Below are positions 35,456 to 44,124 of a stretch of 64,000 nucleotides of DNA, in pieces. Both the position numbers and the translations under genes were made by a program. Location of the stretch: NCBI GenBank assembly GCA_964610315.1, contig CAZSVM010000008.1:28301-92300 (forward strand). The letters are read 5' to 3'. This DNA comes from JAQVEM01 sp964610315. GTDB lineage: Bacteria; Actinomycetota; Humimicrobiia; Humimicrobiales; Humimicrobiaceae. The notes beneath the pieces are model-generated. The model made no database searches and had not been told where the DNA came from. It saw nothing but the letters and a program-made list of their open reading frames with translations. Each line of letters starts with the position of its first letter. Position 1 is the first letter of the stretch.

Positions 35456-36376
35456 TTAATCCTCCCTTCCAAAGTACCTTAATTGTAATAATGCAATAGC
35501 TAAGATAATAGCAAAGTATAAGTAAGATATAGCCGCAGCATAGCTGAAATTAAAATTTCGAAAAGCCTGCTGATAAATATAAACCAGGGGTGTCATTGTA
35601 GAATTCATAGGACCTCCTAACTGCCCCCCGGCAGTCAGAGCGTAGACCTCATTAAAAAGCCCAAAACTACCTATGGTAGATAAAATCACACTGAACAATA
35701 TTATGGGTCTCATAAGGCGAACTGTTATATGAAAGAACGCCTGCACCTGATTTGCTCCGTCTATTGTTGCTGCCTCCACCAGATCTTTGGGGATAGTTTG
35801 CAGACCGGCCAGCATTATCACCATATTATAACCCAACCAGGCCCATATAATTAACAAACTGATCGATACCCTTGCCCACCAGATGTTCTCCAACCATGGG
35901 ACCGCAGGGAGGCCAATTGAGGTTAGTATCGTATTAAACAAACCACCCTTTGCATTCAACAACATGCGGAAGACATATCCAACCGCAACCATAGTGGTAA
36001 TATATGGAATAAAAAGCATAGTTCTAAAACCCTTAAAAAATCTAACAAACTTAGCGTTAAGAATGACTGCCAGAACCAGAGCTAAAAGGGTCATAATCGG
36101 TACATACATAAAGAAAATAATGAAACCATTTCTAATAGCCTGCCAAAAAACAGGATCTGCAACCAACCTCTTGTAATTTGCCAGGCCCACAAATACCTTA
36201 GGGCCCGTACCTTTCCATTGTGTAAAACTTAAATAGATTGAAAATATAATAGGGAATATACTGAATACAGCAAAAAGAATATAAAATGGAGAGATGAACA
36301 CGTATGCCCACCTCTTCTTTTTAACCTCGCCCCAGGTCCTCTTCATTCTTGCCAGTACTCTTGTACTTGTTGCCAT
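35456..36376 (-). CDS. ABC sugar permease, MalF/GanP type
   Basis: 306 residues, six helices, CUT1 family. N-terminal KKKRWAYVFISPFYILFAVFSIFPIIFSIYLSF and EAA loop LVEAATIDGANQVQAFFHITVRLMRP. Forms the translocation channel with the gene downstream (7 bp between stop and the chosen start). GGAAAGG lies upstream of the ATG. A strong hairpin separates it from the substrate-binding-protein gene, which would lower its expression relative to the binding protein. Confidence 0.93.
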   Translation of the reverse strand: MATSTRVLARMKRTWGEVKKKRWAYVFISPFYILFAVFSIFPIIFSIYLSFTQWKGTGPKVFVGLANYKRLVADPVFWQAIRNGFIIFFMYVPIMTLLALVLAVILNAKFVRFFKGFRTMLFIPYITTMVAVGYVFRMLLNAKGGLFNTILTSIGLPAVPWLENIWWARVSISLLIIWAWLGYNMVIMLAGLQTIPKDLVEAATIDGANQVQAFFHITVRLMRPIILFSVILSTIGSFGLFNEVYALTAGGQLGGPMNSTMTPLVYIYQQAFRNFNFSYAAAISYLYFAIILAIALLQLRYFGRED

Positions 36377-36416
36377 AGCCTTTAAAAACCTTTCCTGGTT
36401 ATTTTATTAATTAGGG

Positions 36417-36454
36417 AAAAAGTAGGTAAGCACCTAAGCGCCTACCTACTTTTT
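36417..36454 (-). terminator. Intercistronic hairpin between binding-protein and permease genes
   Basis: 12-bp stem AAAAAGTAGGTA / TACCTACTTTTT around a 14-base loop. It can act as a partial terminator or 3' end stabiliser, the usual device that gives more binding protein than permease. Confidence 0.7.
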
Positions 36455-36512
36455 TCTTCTTTTTACCTCATTACTTTCTTAACCGAATGAATTATCACGA
36501 ATTATTACCTTA

Positions 36513-37928
36513 TTATTGTAACCCAGTAGCTGCCTTGATAGCAGAAGCAGCATTATCCAGAGCTTCCTGAGCAGTCTCTGCTCCGGTTAAGTATTTAGCG
36601 ATCTCAGGTGCTGTCAGGCTATTCATTTCGTTATAGTCCTTTGAATATACATAAGCAACAGGTACTTCCTCATTAACATTAGCGAATAGTCTACCAACTG
36701 CCTGATCATCAAAGAACGGATCCGGAACATCAAATGTATCTGAACTAAGAGCGCTTATCATCGAAGGTGTATAACCTCCAGCATCAGGTGTATTGTAAAC
36801 GGCTACATTACCCTCAACTGTTAATATGGCCTGCTGAATCCAAGCCCAGGCTGCATCGGGATTCTGGCACTGTTCTGTTATAACCAGGCTGGAACCTCCA
36901 TCAGCACTTGCCCTTACGCCGCCTTCTGTCCAGGCAGGCATAGGTACTGCACCCCACAAACCACCGGTATCAGGGGCAATCCATGCTTTAAAGAGACCGC
37001 CCATCCACGAAGCTTCGATACAAGAAGCCACCGAGTCATCCGGGCTTGAAAACGCACCATACCAGTCATCGGACCAGTCTACTTGATCGGAGTATAGTCC
37101 CTCAGATACCATCTTTCCCATAAATTCCAGGGTTGCAACTGCCTCAGGACTGTTAATGGCAACATTTCCATTGGCATCAAGATAACCCAGACCCTGCTGC
37201 CAGAGAAGCATCTCAAAGAGTCGACCGTTGTTATTAGCGCTGTTGCAGGGCTGCATGAACCTGCCGGTGGCATCCTTTATGGTCTTTGCTGTATCGTAGT
37301 ATTTATCCCATGTGCTTACCATATCCGCTACAGAATCAGGATCTGATGCAAGACCAGCTGCTTCAAAGGCATCACGACGGTAATACATACCTACAGGAGC
37401 ACCGTCCCAAGGTACACCATAATATTTACCATCTACCTCTAAATCAGCCAACTTGTAAGGGGTTAAATCAGAAAGATAGGGACTAATCTTGTCCGTTATA
37501 TCCAGTATACCGCCAAGATCAATTATCCCTGCCGTATGGCTGTTCTCAATGAGACAGATATCAGGAGCACCTTCACCAGCGGTTATAGCCAGAGGCAGGT
37601 TCACATAAACATCGCCTGTTCCATATATTACAAACTCCCATGTTATATTGGGATATTTGTCGTTAAAACCTGTAGTTGTCAGAGCATAATCCAGGTCTAC
37701 ATCGTTTGGCGACCAGCACCAGATCACAAGATGAGCCGTAGTATCTGCTGGCAATCCCTCTTCTGCCGTTGTTTCAGCTGCAGTTGTCTCCGCTGCTGTT
37801 GTTTCCGCTACTGTTGTTTCCGCTACCGTTTCCTCTGCAGCTCCTCCCTTACAACCAACAAATGAAAAAGCTGCGATCATTGATATACTTAACACTAGAA
37901 CTACTATCCATAATAATGATTTTTTCAT
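36513..37928 (-). CDS. Extracellular sugar-binding lipoprotein (CUT1, GanS type)
   Basis: About 471 residues. Signal with lipobox SFVGC (Cys about 27), then a Thr/Ala/Glu-rich tether with repeated AETT units, then a type 1 CUT1 binding fold (VIWCWSPNDVDLD, PWDGAPVGMYYRRDAFEAAG, MQPCNSANNNGRLFEMLLW, GGVRASADGGSSLVITEQ, late AQEALDNAASAIKAATG). It captures galacto-oligosaccharides, judged by its operon with GH42. ATG 37928 has AAAGGA 7 bp upstream; the in-frame TTG two codons earlier is not needed. Its first 30 residues are nearly the same as in the second binding protein of this window. Confidence 0.93.
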   Translation of the reverse strand: MKKSLLWIVVLVLSISMIAAFSFVGCKGGAAEETVAETTVAETTAAETTAAETTAEEGLPADTTAHLVIWCWSPNDVDLDYALTTTGFNDKYPNITWEFVIYGTGDVYVNLPLAITAGEGAPDICLIENSHTAGIIDLGGILDITDKISPYLSDLTPYKLADLEVDGKYYGVPWDGAPVGMYYRRDAFEAAGLASDPDSVADMVSTWDKYYDTAKTIKDATGRFMQPCNSANNNGRLFEMLLWQQGLGYLDANGNVAINSPEAVATLEFMGKMVSEGLYSDQVDWSDDWYGAFSSPDDSVASCIEASWMGGLFKAWIAPDTGGLWGAVPMPAWTEGGVRASADGGSSLVITEQCQNPDAAWAWIQQAILTVEGNVAVYNTPDAGGYTPSMISALSSDTFDVPDPFFDDQAVGRLFANVNEEVPVAYVYSKDYNEMNSLTAPEIAKYLTGAETAQEALDNAASAIKAATGLQ

Positions 37929-38312
37929 TTTCAAATCCTTTGCTTGTAAAACTTTTAATTAAAAAATAAATACACTTTTTCTCTAAAACCACCTCCTTTA
38001 ATGCTTTACTTTTTACATTACCTCTAATAAATTTTTTTGAGGTTTGTTTAGATTTCTTTCTAATATATGGCTATATTAGCTATCCTGAACAAATCTCTTT
38101 CTATTTGATAATGTCACCCCCTTTTAAAGCATTTTTTACTTTTATATCTATTATATTTATGGTGTAATGGTTAACTTTTTTGGTTTTTTCAGAAAATTTT
38201 CTATAAAATAATTATATAGAAATTTAGCTATTGACTTCCTTTTCTAATATTGAAATTCAAATGAGAAAACTTAAAATTATATTAAATTTATACCAAGCCC
38301 TTGCGCAAGTGC
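37929..38312 (-). other. Long 5' leader of the galacto-oligosaccharide importer operon
   Basis: About 385 bases from the mapped promoter to the ATG. It contains two ribosome-binding-site-like boxes on the minus strand not belonging to a long gene: GGGGGTGA (38121-38114) and AAAGGAGGTG (37999-37990). A 15-codon frame ending at TAG 38060 is conserved in the leader of the second importer. Whether these are upstream peptides or a structured RNA is open. Confidence 0.5.
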
Positions 38313-38347
38313 TTTCTTATAATATAAAAAAATAATAATATTGTCAA
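38294..38347 (-). promoter_or_regulatory. Promoter and LacI-family operator of the galacto-oligosaccharide importer operon
   Basis: Minus strand: TTGACA (38347-38342), 17 bp, TATTAT (38324-38319), then the palindrome with core CTTGCGCAAG (38300-38309); the left arm has one change (AAGCCC for AAGCGC). It lies directly after the end of the second importer operon. Confidence 0.8.
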
Positions 38348-38431
38348 GTTTTAGAATCACTTTATTTAAAATCCCGAAAGGCTTTATGGTACTATTTTTC
38401 CAAACTAGCTTAAAAAACAGCCAGGCTTTTT

Positions 38432-39454
38432 TTATTTTTTTGCTCTTACGAATAATGCTTTTACCGATCTTATTAATCTTCTACCCAGATTTATCCTTTT
38501 ATTCATATAAGCATAAACAGTAAGAGATAAAACTATAACTATACCAAAGACAAACTCTGTCCAGAACCCTGAAATTCCTCCTGAAACAATTCCAGCTTCC
38601 AAAGAACCCATAATTATAGCTCCAATAAAAGTTCCAAAAATAGTTCCCATTCCACCAAAAACCGAAGTTCCACCTATGAAAACAGAAGCCAGTGACTTCA
38701 TAAGATAGCCTTCCCCCGTCGATGGCCATAAATACAGTACTTCCATACTGGCAAGCACACCCACAAATGCAGCAAAGACTCCCATCTGCATAAAGACGAT
38801 TGTTTTTATCCTCGCTACATTTACACCCATCATTTTTGCACTTATCAAATCGTCACCGGTATAAAGTATATGAGCACCAAATCTGTGACGATTTAAAATC
38901 AGTGCAAAAACTACGGCAATAGCAAGCGCCCATACCGCCTGTGCAGGAACAACACCTCCTATCCTTCCGACTAAGACTTTATATAAAATCGTTCCCTTTG
39001 TACCTACAAGGGACAATCCATGTCCCCCGCTCGCTATATAAACTAGCCCCCGCCACATAAACATCATTCCTATAGTCAATATCAATGAGGGGATCCCTAC
39101 CCTTACTATCAGAACACTGTTTATAAATCCAGCAAACATACCCACAGCCAGACAAATAGCAAAGGCCAGATAGATATTATTCGTTTGATTAAACACAAAT
39201 GAAAACGCCCAAGCACAAAAACCCATTACCGAAGGAAAGGAAAGATCAATCTCCCCTAAAATAACAATCGGTGTTAAAGACAAAGCTAATATAGCCGAAA
39301 AGGGAATGGTTGACATAAAAGCATAATAAATTCTATAGCTAAGAAAAGTTTTAGGATTTCCAATAATAAACATTATAAATATAACTATCAATACTCCAAA
39401 TATACTCAACTGCAATTTAGATTCGCTTATTCTTAGCTTAATTTTTTCTAGCAT
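38432..39454 (-). CDS. ABC monosaccharide permease, RbsC type
   Basis: 340 residues, eight to ten helices, BPD_transp_2 family (CUT2). The conserved signature is VFIGGTSVFGGMGTIFGTFIGAIIMGSLEAG, and ALSLTPIVILGEIDLSFPSVMGF lies near the N-terminus. AAGGAAC stands before the ATG. Third gene of binding protein / ATPase / permease. Cargo is a monosaccharide or a small glycoside; galactose or arabinose would fit the locus, but the sequence does not decide. Confidence 0.92.
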   Translation of the reverse strand: MLEKIKLRISESKLQLSIFGVLIVIFIMFIIGNPKTFLSYRIYYAFMSTIPFSAILALSLTPIVILGEIDLSFPSVMGFCAWAFSFVFNQTNNIYLAFAICLAVGMFAGFINSVLIVRVGIPSLILTIGMMFMWRGLVYIASGGHGLSLVGTKGTILYKVLVGRIGGVVPAQAVWALAIAVVFALILNRHRFGAHILYTGDDLISAKMMGVNVARIKTIVFMQMGVFAAFVGVLASMEVLYLWPSTGEGYLMKSLASVFIGGTSVFGGMGTIFGTFIGAIIMGSLEAGIVSGGISGFWTEFVFGIVIVLSLTVYAYMNKRINLGRRLIRSVKALFVRAKK

Positions 39455-39559
39455 TTTTACTGTTCCTTTTCCAATTCTAGTTTTTGGATTATTTCTGCCT
39501 CAACTTATCCACTCAGATAGCTTAACTAAATTTTACTGCATTATTATTAATTTATAAAC

Positions 39560-39593
39560 TTGCCTTGGTTGTAATTTCTTACAACCAAGGCAA
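39560..39593 (-). terminator. Intercistronic hairpin between ATPase and permease genes
   Basis: Perfect 15-bp stem TTGCCTTGGTTGTAA / TTACAACCAAGGCAA with a 4-base loop. On the minus strand it is followed by GTTTATAAATT, a poor T run, so it may stabilise the upstream mRNA or only partly terminate. It lies in the 179-bp gap of the operon. Confidence 0.65.
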
Positions 39594-39633
39594 TTTTCAA
39601 GATATTCCACAACTACTACTTTCTAATACCAAC

Positions 39634-40431
39634 CTAAGCCAGCATGCCATGCTTGGCTACATACTCTAACTTTTCAACAAGCTCATCCAGTGACAAATCT
39701 TTCTTTCGAAATTCTCCTATAGTAATACCGCGATCCAGAATAACAAATCTATCTGCCACTGAATAAACATGGTAAATACTATGAGTTATAAAAATACAAG
39801 ATTTACCATGGTTTTTTATCCATCTGACAAAATCCAATACTTTATTGGTTTCAGAAAGTGAAAGATTGTTTGTAGGTTCATCTAAGATAATTAGTTGCGC
39901 ATCAAAATAAAGAGCCCTAGCTATCGCTATTCCCTGTTTTTCTCCACCGGATAGGCCCCTGACACCCAGATTAGCAGAAAGACCGGATTGGGTAAATCCA
40001 ATCATTTTCTTTAGCATATTAATCGCTTCCTTCTGGGATTCACCTATCCTGATAAATCCGGTTTTCCCATAGGTCAATTCTCTGCCCATAAAAAGATTTC
40101 GCCAGATGTTCTGCTTTTCAGCCAGAGCTCTATCCTGAAAAACAGTCTCAATTCCAATATTGCGCGAATTTTCAACAGTATGTCTTGTTATTTCCTTATC
40201 TTTCCAAAAAATCCGTCCTTCATCCTGTTTTTCTACTCCGGTCAGTACTTTTATAAGGGTAGATTTACCAGCTCCATTATCTCCTATTAGTCCTACAACT
40301 TCATTTCTTCCAACTACAAAATCAACTCCATTTAACGCAGTAACTCCCCCATATGATTTATGAATATCTACCATTTTTACCAAAGGCGAAGTTACTACCT
40401 TAGTTGGAGAAATTACTGCGTTATTGTTCAT
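39634..40431 (-). CDS. ABC ATPase, single-domain CUT2 type (FrcA-like)
   Basis: 265 residues. Walker A GDNGAGKSTLIKVLTG, Q-loop region FQDRALAE, signature RGLSGGEKQGIAIARAL, Walker B LIILDEPTNNLS, switch His in ITHSI. CUT2 importers normally use a double-domain RbsA of about 500 residues; this one has one domain, like FrcA, so it would act as a homodimer. It starts 3 bp after the binding-protein stop. Confidence 0.92.
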   Translation of the reverse strand: MNNNAVISPTKVVTSPLVKMVDIHKSYGGVTALNGVDFVVGRNEVVGLIGDNGAGKSTLIKVLTGVEKQDEGRIFWKDKEITRHTVENSRNIGIETVFQDRALAEKQNIWRNLFMGRELTYGKTGFIRIGESQKEAINMLKKMIGFTQSGLSANLGVRGLSGGEKQGIAIARALYFDAQLIILDEPTNNLSLSETNKVLDFVRWIKNHGKSCIFITHSIYHVYSVADRFVILDRGITIGEFRKKDLSLDELVEKLEYVAKHGMLA

Positions 40432-40434
40432 AGA

Positions 40435-41460
40435 TTATCTAATCCCTTCCTCTGCCAGGCCTGCTAAAATATCTACATTATTTGCATCTACAAAACCACT
40501 TCCGGTATCAATATGGAGACCTGCAAAATAGTATTTTTTAGTCAGGCAAACCTGAAGAATGGGTAGATATCCCTGCAGGAATGGCTGCTGATCAATTATA
40601 AGTCCCAGGTATCCGGACCTAATAGCTTCAACTGAAGCAGCTGAGAGATCAAATCCTGCAAATGCCACGTCACCAGGTTGTAATCCTGCAGCTTGACCAT
40701 AAGTTGCCACTGTTGAAGTAAGAGCACCATGATCTGTTATTATTAACTTAACATCAGGGTTTGATGCTATATAACCAGCAATAACAGGGGTTCCCAGAGT
40801 TGCATCTGCATTTATTTCGTCACTGATTTCCAGATAATCAACTACTAATCCTGCCTCTTCAAGACCATCTATACAACCCTGTGATCTAAGCCCACGGGTT
40901 GGCTGTGCCAAAAGACCCCAAACTAAAGCTTTATCTCCTTCACCCAGGCCAAATTCCATCACAGCCTGCTTTGCTAACTTATACCCTGCGGAGTAGTTTG
41001 ATGCACCAACATATCCAAAACCATTAGCACCATACTGTGCTTCAGCAGTTGGAAGTTCCGTATTCTGGCTGGTTACTATAATTCCCTTTGATTCAGCATC
41101 ATCTATCAGTGGATCAAATGCATCATCTCCTGGGTGTCCCATAATACAAATACCATCAGGCTCTGCTGCAATTGCTTCTTTGAATTGTGAGATCATTGTT
41201 TCAACGTTCCAATCAGACCACTCATAGGTTACTTTAGGTCCCAAAGCCTCTTCTGCAGCTTTTGCTCCATTATAAACAACACTAGCAAATGGACCTCCTT
41301 CAGGTCCACCAGGGAAGAACCATATGGTTACGTCTTCAAATGGTTTTGCTGCTGCCGTTGTTTCCTCTGCAGCTCCTCCCTTACAACCAACAAATGAAAA
41401 AGTTGCAACCATTGCTGTACTTAATACCAGAACTATTATCCATAATAATGATTTTTTCAT
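40435..41460 (-). CDS. Sugar-binding lipoprotein, RbsB-like (CUT2)
   Basis: About 341 residues. Lipobox SFVGC; periplasmic-binding-protein type I fold with ICIMGHPGDDAFDPLIDDAESKGIIVTSQNTELP, GANGFGYVGASNYSAGYKLAKQ, and AGFDLSAASVEAIRSGYLGLIIDQQPFLQGYLPI. First gene of the CUT2 operon. The signal peptide and the leader are close copies of those of the CUT1 binding protein, while the mature proteins are unrelated in fold class: it looks like promoter-plus-signal duplication onto a different gene. ATG 41460 has AAAGGA upstream. Confidence 0.93.
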   Translation of the reverse strand: MKKSLLWIIVLVLSTAMVATFSFVGCKGGAAEETTAAAKPFEDVTIWFFPGGPEGGPFASVVYNGAKAAEEALGPKVTYEWSDWNVETMISQFKEAIAAEPDGICIMGHPGDDAFDPLIDDAESKGIIVTSQNTELPTAEAQYGANGFGYVGASNYSAGYKLAKQAVMEFGLGEGDKALVWGLLAQPTRGLRSQGCIDGLEEAGLVVDYLEISDEINADATLGTPVIAGYIASNPDVKLIITDHGALTSTVATYGQAAGLQPGDVAFAGFDLSAASVEAIRSGYLGLIIDQQPFLQGYLPILQVCLTKKYYFAGLHIDTGSGFVDANNVDILAGLAEEGIR

Positions 41461-41998
41461 TTTCAAATCCTTTACTTTTAAAACTTTTAATTATAAAAAA
41501 TATTTTTTTTATTTTTAAAGATCACCTCCGTTGATATTTTACTTCTTATGTTACCCCTAACAAATTTTTCCAGAGATTTTTTCGGGTCACAGCACTAATA
41601 TATTGTTATATTGGATACTCTCAACAAATCTCTTCCTATTTTGTAAATGTCACCTCCCTTTTTTCTTTTTGTATTTTACTTTTTATTTTTAGAGTATTTT
41701 TGTTCTTTAAAGTATAAAATAGTATTTTTTCGTTTTGGTTTTTGTTTGATAACTTCTTTAGAACGCTTTATTATTAGTTAGTAATTTTACATAACATTAA
41801 TATTTATGTCAATCTTTTTTCTTTCAGCATAGCTTAATGCTTTACTTTTATGTTTATTGTATTTTTATGGCATTGCTATTTTCTTTCTTGCAGAAGACTT
41901 ACCCTAACACTTATTTCTGGAAATTTAACTATTAGCTTCCTTTCTTATATTGAAATTTAAATGAGTAAACTTAATTATATTATTATATTAAATTTATA
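41461..41998 (-). other. Long 5' leader of the second sugar importer operon
   Basis: About 540 bases between operator and ATG. On the minus strand it carries GGGAGGTG (41658-41651) and CGGAGGTG (41530-41523), in the same order as in the first leader, and the 15-codon frame ending in TAG at 41595. The upstream 300 bases are T/A-rich, without a supported gene. Confidence 0.5.
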
Positions 41999-42053
41999 CC
42001 AAGCGCTTGCGCAAGTACTTTCCCATAATATAAAATAATACTATCTATGTCAA
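41999..42053 (-). promoter_or_regulatory. Promoter and LacI-family operator of the second importer operon
   Basis: Minus strand: TTGACA (42053-42048), 17 bp, TATTAT (42030-42025), then AAGCGCTTGCGCAAG with core 42006-42015. Spacing is the same as at galK and the first importer. Confidence 0.82.
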
Positions 42054-42089
42054 GTTTTTAAATCTATTTTGCTATTATAAACTACTATG

Positions 42090-43100
42090 TTAATTATCGA
42101 CTCTTCTTTTGGATGTGCTTTCTCTTACGATAAGTCTGGTTTTAAAAATACATATCTGTTTGGGTAATTTTCTCTCTTTAATTCTATTGAGCAGCAGTTC
42201 CATTGCAGTTTTACCTATTCTGTATCTTTCCAGCTCTATAGTAGTTAATGAAGGTGAAACAATTTCCGTTAAGGCTATGTTATCCAGGCCGATAATTGAT
42301 ATATAATCAGGAATTTTAATACCGCCAACTTCAAGAGCTTTCATTGCTCCAATGGCGGTCAGATCGTTTGAACAAACGATCGCCGTCGGGAGTATCTTTT
42401 TCCTTAATATTTTTTGAGCAGCTTTATAACCGCCTTCTATTTTGTGATCCCCTTCCAATATCTTGTAACTTAAACTATCGCCTTTATGTTTTTCTATGGT
42501 GTCTATAAAATTCCTCATTCTTATTTGCGCTGTCTTTAATTTCTTTGGCCCGCTTATAAAATAAATATTTGTATGTCCCAGAGAGACCAAATGAGAAATA
42601 GACTCTGCTATTCCAACTTTATAGTCAAAATAGAGACTGTCTACTCCTATGTTTCTTTTACACCAATCCACCAGTACAAAATTTACTTTGGTATCAATTA
42701 GCTGCTCTATTACCGAACTGTCTGCCTGGCTGGAAGCAACTATTATTCCGTCTATTTTTCTTTTGATTAAAGCACTTATGGATTTTAATCCCTTTTCGAT
42801 ATCGTAATCGGTATTACATAAAAATACATTATAATCATTTTTTACCGCCAGTTCTTCCACACCCTGCACCAGTTCGGGATAAAATGGATTTCTAATATCC
42901 GAAATAACCAGCCCGATAGTATGTGTTTTTCCGGTAGCAAGGCTCCTGGCAAGAAGATTGGGCTGGTATTTGAGTTTTTTCATTACCTCCAGTACTCTTC
43001 TCTTTGTTTCAGGCATGACAAATCTGGTTTCATTAATTACATGGGAAACCGTTGTTGGGGATACCTTGGCTAGTTTTGCTATATCATTATAATTTACCAT
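42090..43100 (-). CDS. LacI-family transcriptional repressor, likely regulator of the galactan/galactose genes
   Basis: About 336 residues. N-terminal helix-turn-helix NYNDIAKLAKVSPTTVSHVINETRFV, hinge LKYQPNLLARSLATGKTHTIGLVISDIRNPFYPELVQGVEE, then a sugar-binding core (KIDGIIVASSQAD, IVCSNDLTAIGAMKALEVGGIKIPDYISIIGLDNIALTEIVSPSLTTIE). I start at 43100, where GGGAG precedes the ATG; the frame upstream to 43124 adds eight residues not seen in the family. It would bind the palindrome CTTGCGCAAG present five times in the window, including its own promoter, and release it with galactose or a galacto-oligosaccharide (inferred). Confidence 0.92.
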   Translation of the reverse strand: MVNYNDIAKLAKVSPTTVSHVINETRFVMPETKRRVLEVMKKLKYQPNLLARSLATGKTHTIGLVISDIRNPFYPELVQGVEELAVKNDYNVFLCNTDYDIEKGLKSISALIKRKIDGIIVASSQADSSVIEQLIDTKVNFVLVDWCKRNIGVDSLYFDYKVGIAESISHLVSLGHTNIYFISGPKKLKTAQIRMRNFIDTIEKHKGDSLSYKILEGDHKIEGGYKAAQKILRKKILPTAIVCSNDLTAIGAMKALEVGGIKIPDYISIIGLDNIALTEIVSPSLTTIELERYRIGKTAMELLLNRIKERKLPKQICIFKTRLIVRESTSKRRVDN

Positions 43101-43132
43101 TATACACTCCCGCCAAATCCGCAATTATTATG

Positions 43133-43154
43133 AAAGCGCTTGCGCAAGATAATA
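43133..43154 (-). promoter_or_regulatory. LacI-family operator at the repressor gene's own promoter
   Basis: AAAGCGCTTGCGCAAG with core 43139-43148, directly following TATTAT (43154-43149) on the minus strand, 33 bp before the repressor ATG. The matching -35 is poor. Suggests autorepression. Confidence 0.72.
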
Positions 43155-43314
43155 TTAACACAACCATCCTTAAAAATAAATAAAAAACAGTAAAGTAACC
43201 AATTTTGTTTTTTTACGGCCAATAGCCGAAACTTTTACATTATAATAAATTAATTTATAATATACGGGAAATTATAACTTTCTTGAATTTTATTTAAGTA
43301 CAAACATTATTTAT

Positions 43315-43989
43315 ATGATTAATATACTGCTTTACTCGGATGACAGCAGAGTCATAGATAAAATAAAAAGATTTTTAAATAAGGAAGAATTTAGTATCCA
43401 GGTGATCAATAAACCTGAAAAACTTGCTTTCTATCTTAACCGGGTGAAATTATTTATCCTGGACATCACAGGAAAAAGCAGCAAAGATAAATTTGACATA
43501 AGAGATATTTTAAAAAATATTGATAAAACAAATATAGTAAAATTTGCGGTATTGAATTTTGATCAGGCGGATCTTTTACTTGAAATTGAAACCAAATTCG
43601 ATGATTGTTGTTTCCACGCCCAGATTGAAAAAGAACTTGCCGTAAGGATAAAAGCAGTTCTTATAAGAAAGGATATTTATCCTGTAAAAAATAGTATAGT
43701 ATTAAACGAACTGGCATTGAATCTGGATAAATATGAACTATCTGTCAATGAAAATCTTATAGAACTGACTTTTAAGGAATTCGAGCTCTTAAAATTTCTC
43801 CTGCAGAACCAGAATAAAGTTTTTACAAGAAACAAACTACTGTCAATTATCTGGGAATATGATTTTTACGGAGGCAGCAGAACAATCGATGTTCATATCA
43901 GAAGACTGCGATCCAAGATTCCTCCCCCCTATAACCTTATGTTAAAAACCGTAAGAAATGTCGGTTATATGTTCTCCCCTCAAATTTAA
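43315..43989 (+). CDS. GlnR-like OmpR-family regulator of nitrogen genes
   Basis: 224 residues. The C-terminal winged helix (about 135-224) reads LTFKEFELLKFLLQNQNKVFTRNKLL ... GGSRTIDVHIRRLRSKI ... KTVRNVGYMF, very near actinobacterial GlnR. The receiver domain keeps an Asp in LFILDITG but lacks the usual switch Thr/Ser and Lys pattern, as in GlnR, which works without phosphorylation by a partner kinase. No kinase gene is adjacent. It lies before amtB-glnK-glnA, the classic GlnR targets, with 11-bp repeat boxes upstream of amtB and glnA. No strong ribosome-binding site. Confidence 0.85.
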   Translation: MINILLYSDDSRVIDKIKRFLNKEEFSIQVINKPEKLAFYLNRVKLFILDITGKSSKDKFDIRDILKNIDKTNIVKFAVLNFDQADLLLEIETKFDDCCFHAQIEKELAVRIKAVLIRKDIYPVKNSIVLNELALNLDKYELSVNENLIELTFKEFELLKFLLQNQNKVFTRNKLLSIIWEYDFYGGSRTIDVHIRRLRSKIPPPYNLMLKTVRNVGYMFSPQI

Positions 43990-44029
43990 TCTTTAATTAC
44001 CCTTAGTTCACTATATTCAAACTAAAATA

Positions 44030-44073
44030 TTTAACATACTTTTAACAGAACCGTAACCTGACCGTAAAGTTAA
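44030..44073 (+). promoter_or_regulatory. GlnR-box-like 11-bp direct repeats before amtB
   Basis: Four consecutive 11-mers: TTTAACATACT, TTTAACAGAAC, CGTAACCTGAC, CGTAAAGTTAA. The TTAAC/GTAAC units are separated by 6 bp, matching the known GlnR box layout (GTnAC-n6-GAAAC-n6). They end 51 bp before the amtB ATG. Confidence 0.72.
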
Positions 44074-44124
44074 AGTTGTAAAATACCTTGCATTGTAAAA
44101 AATAAAAAAGCAATGGAGGTAAAA

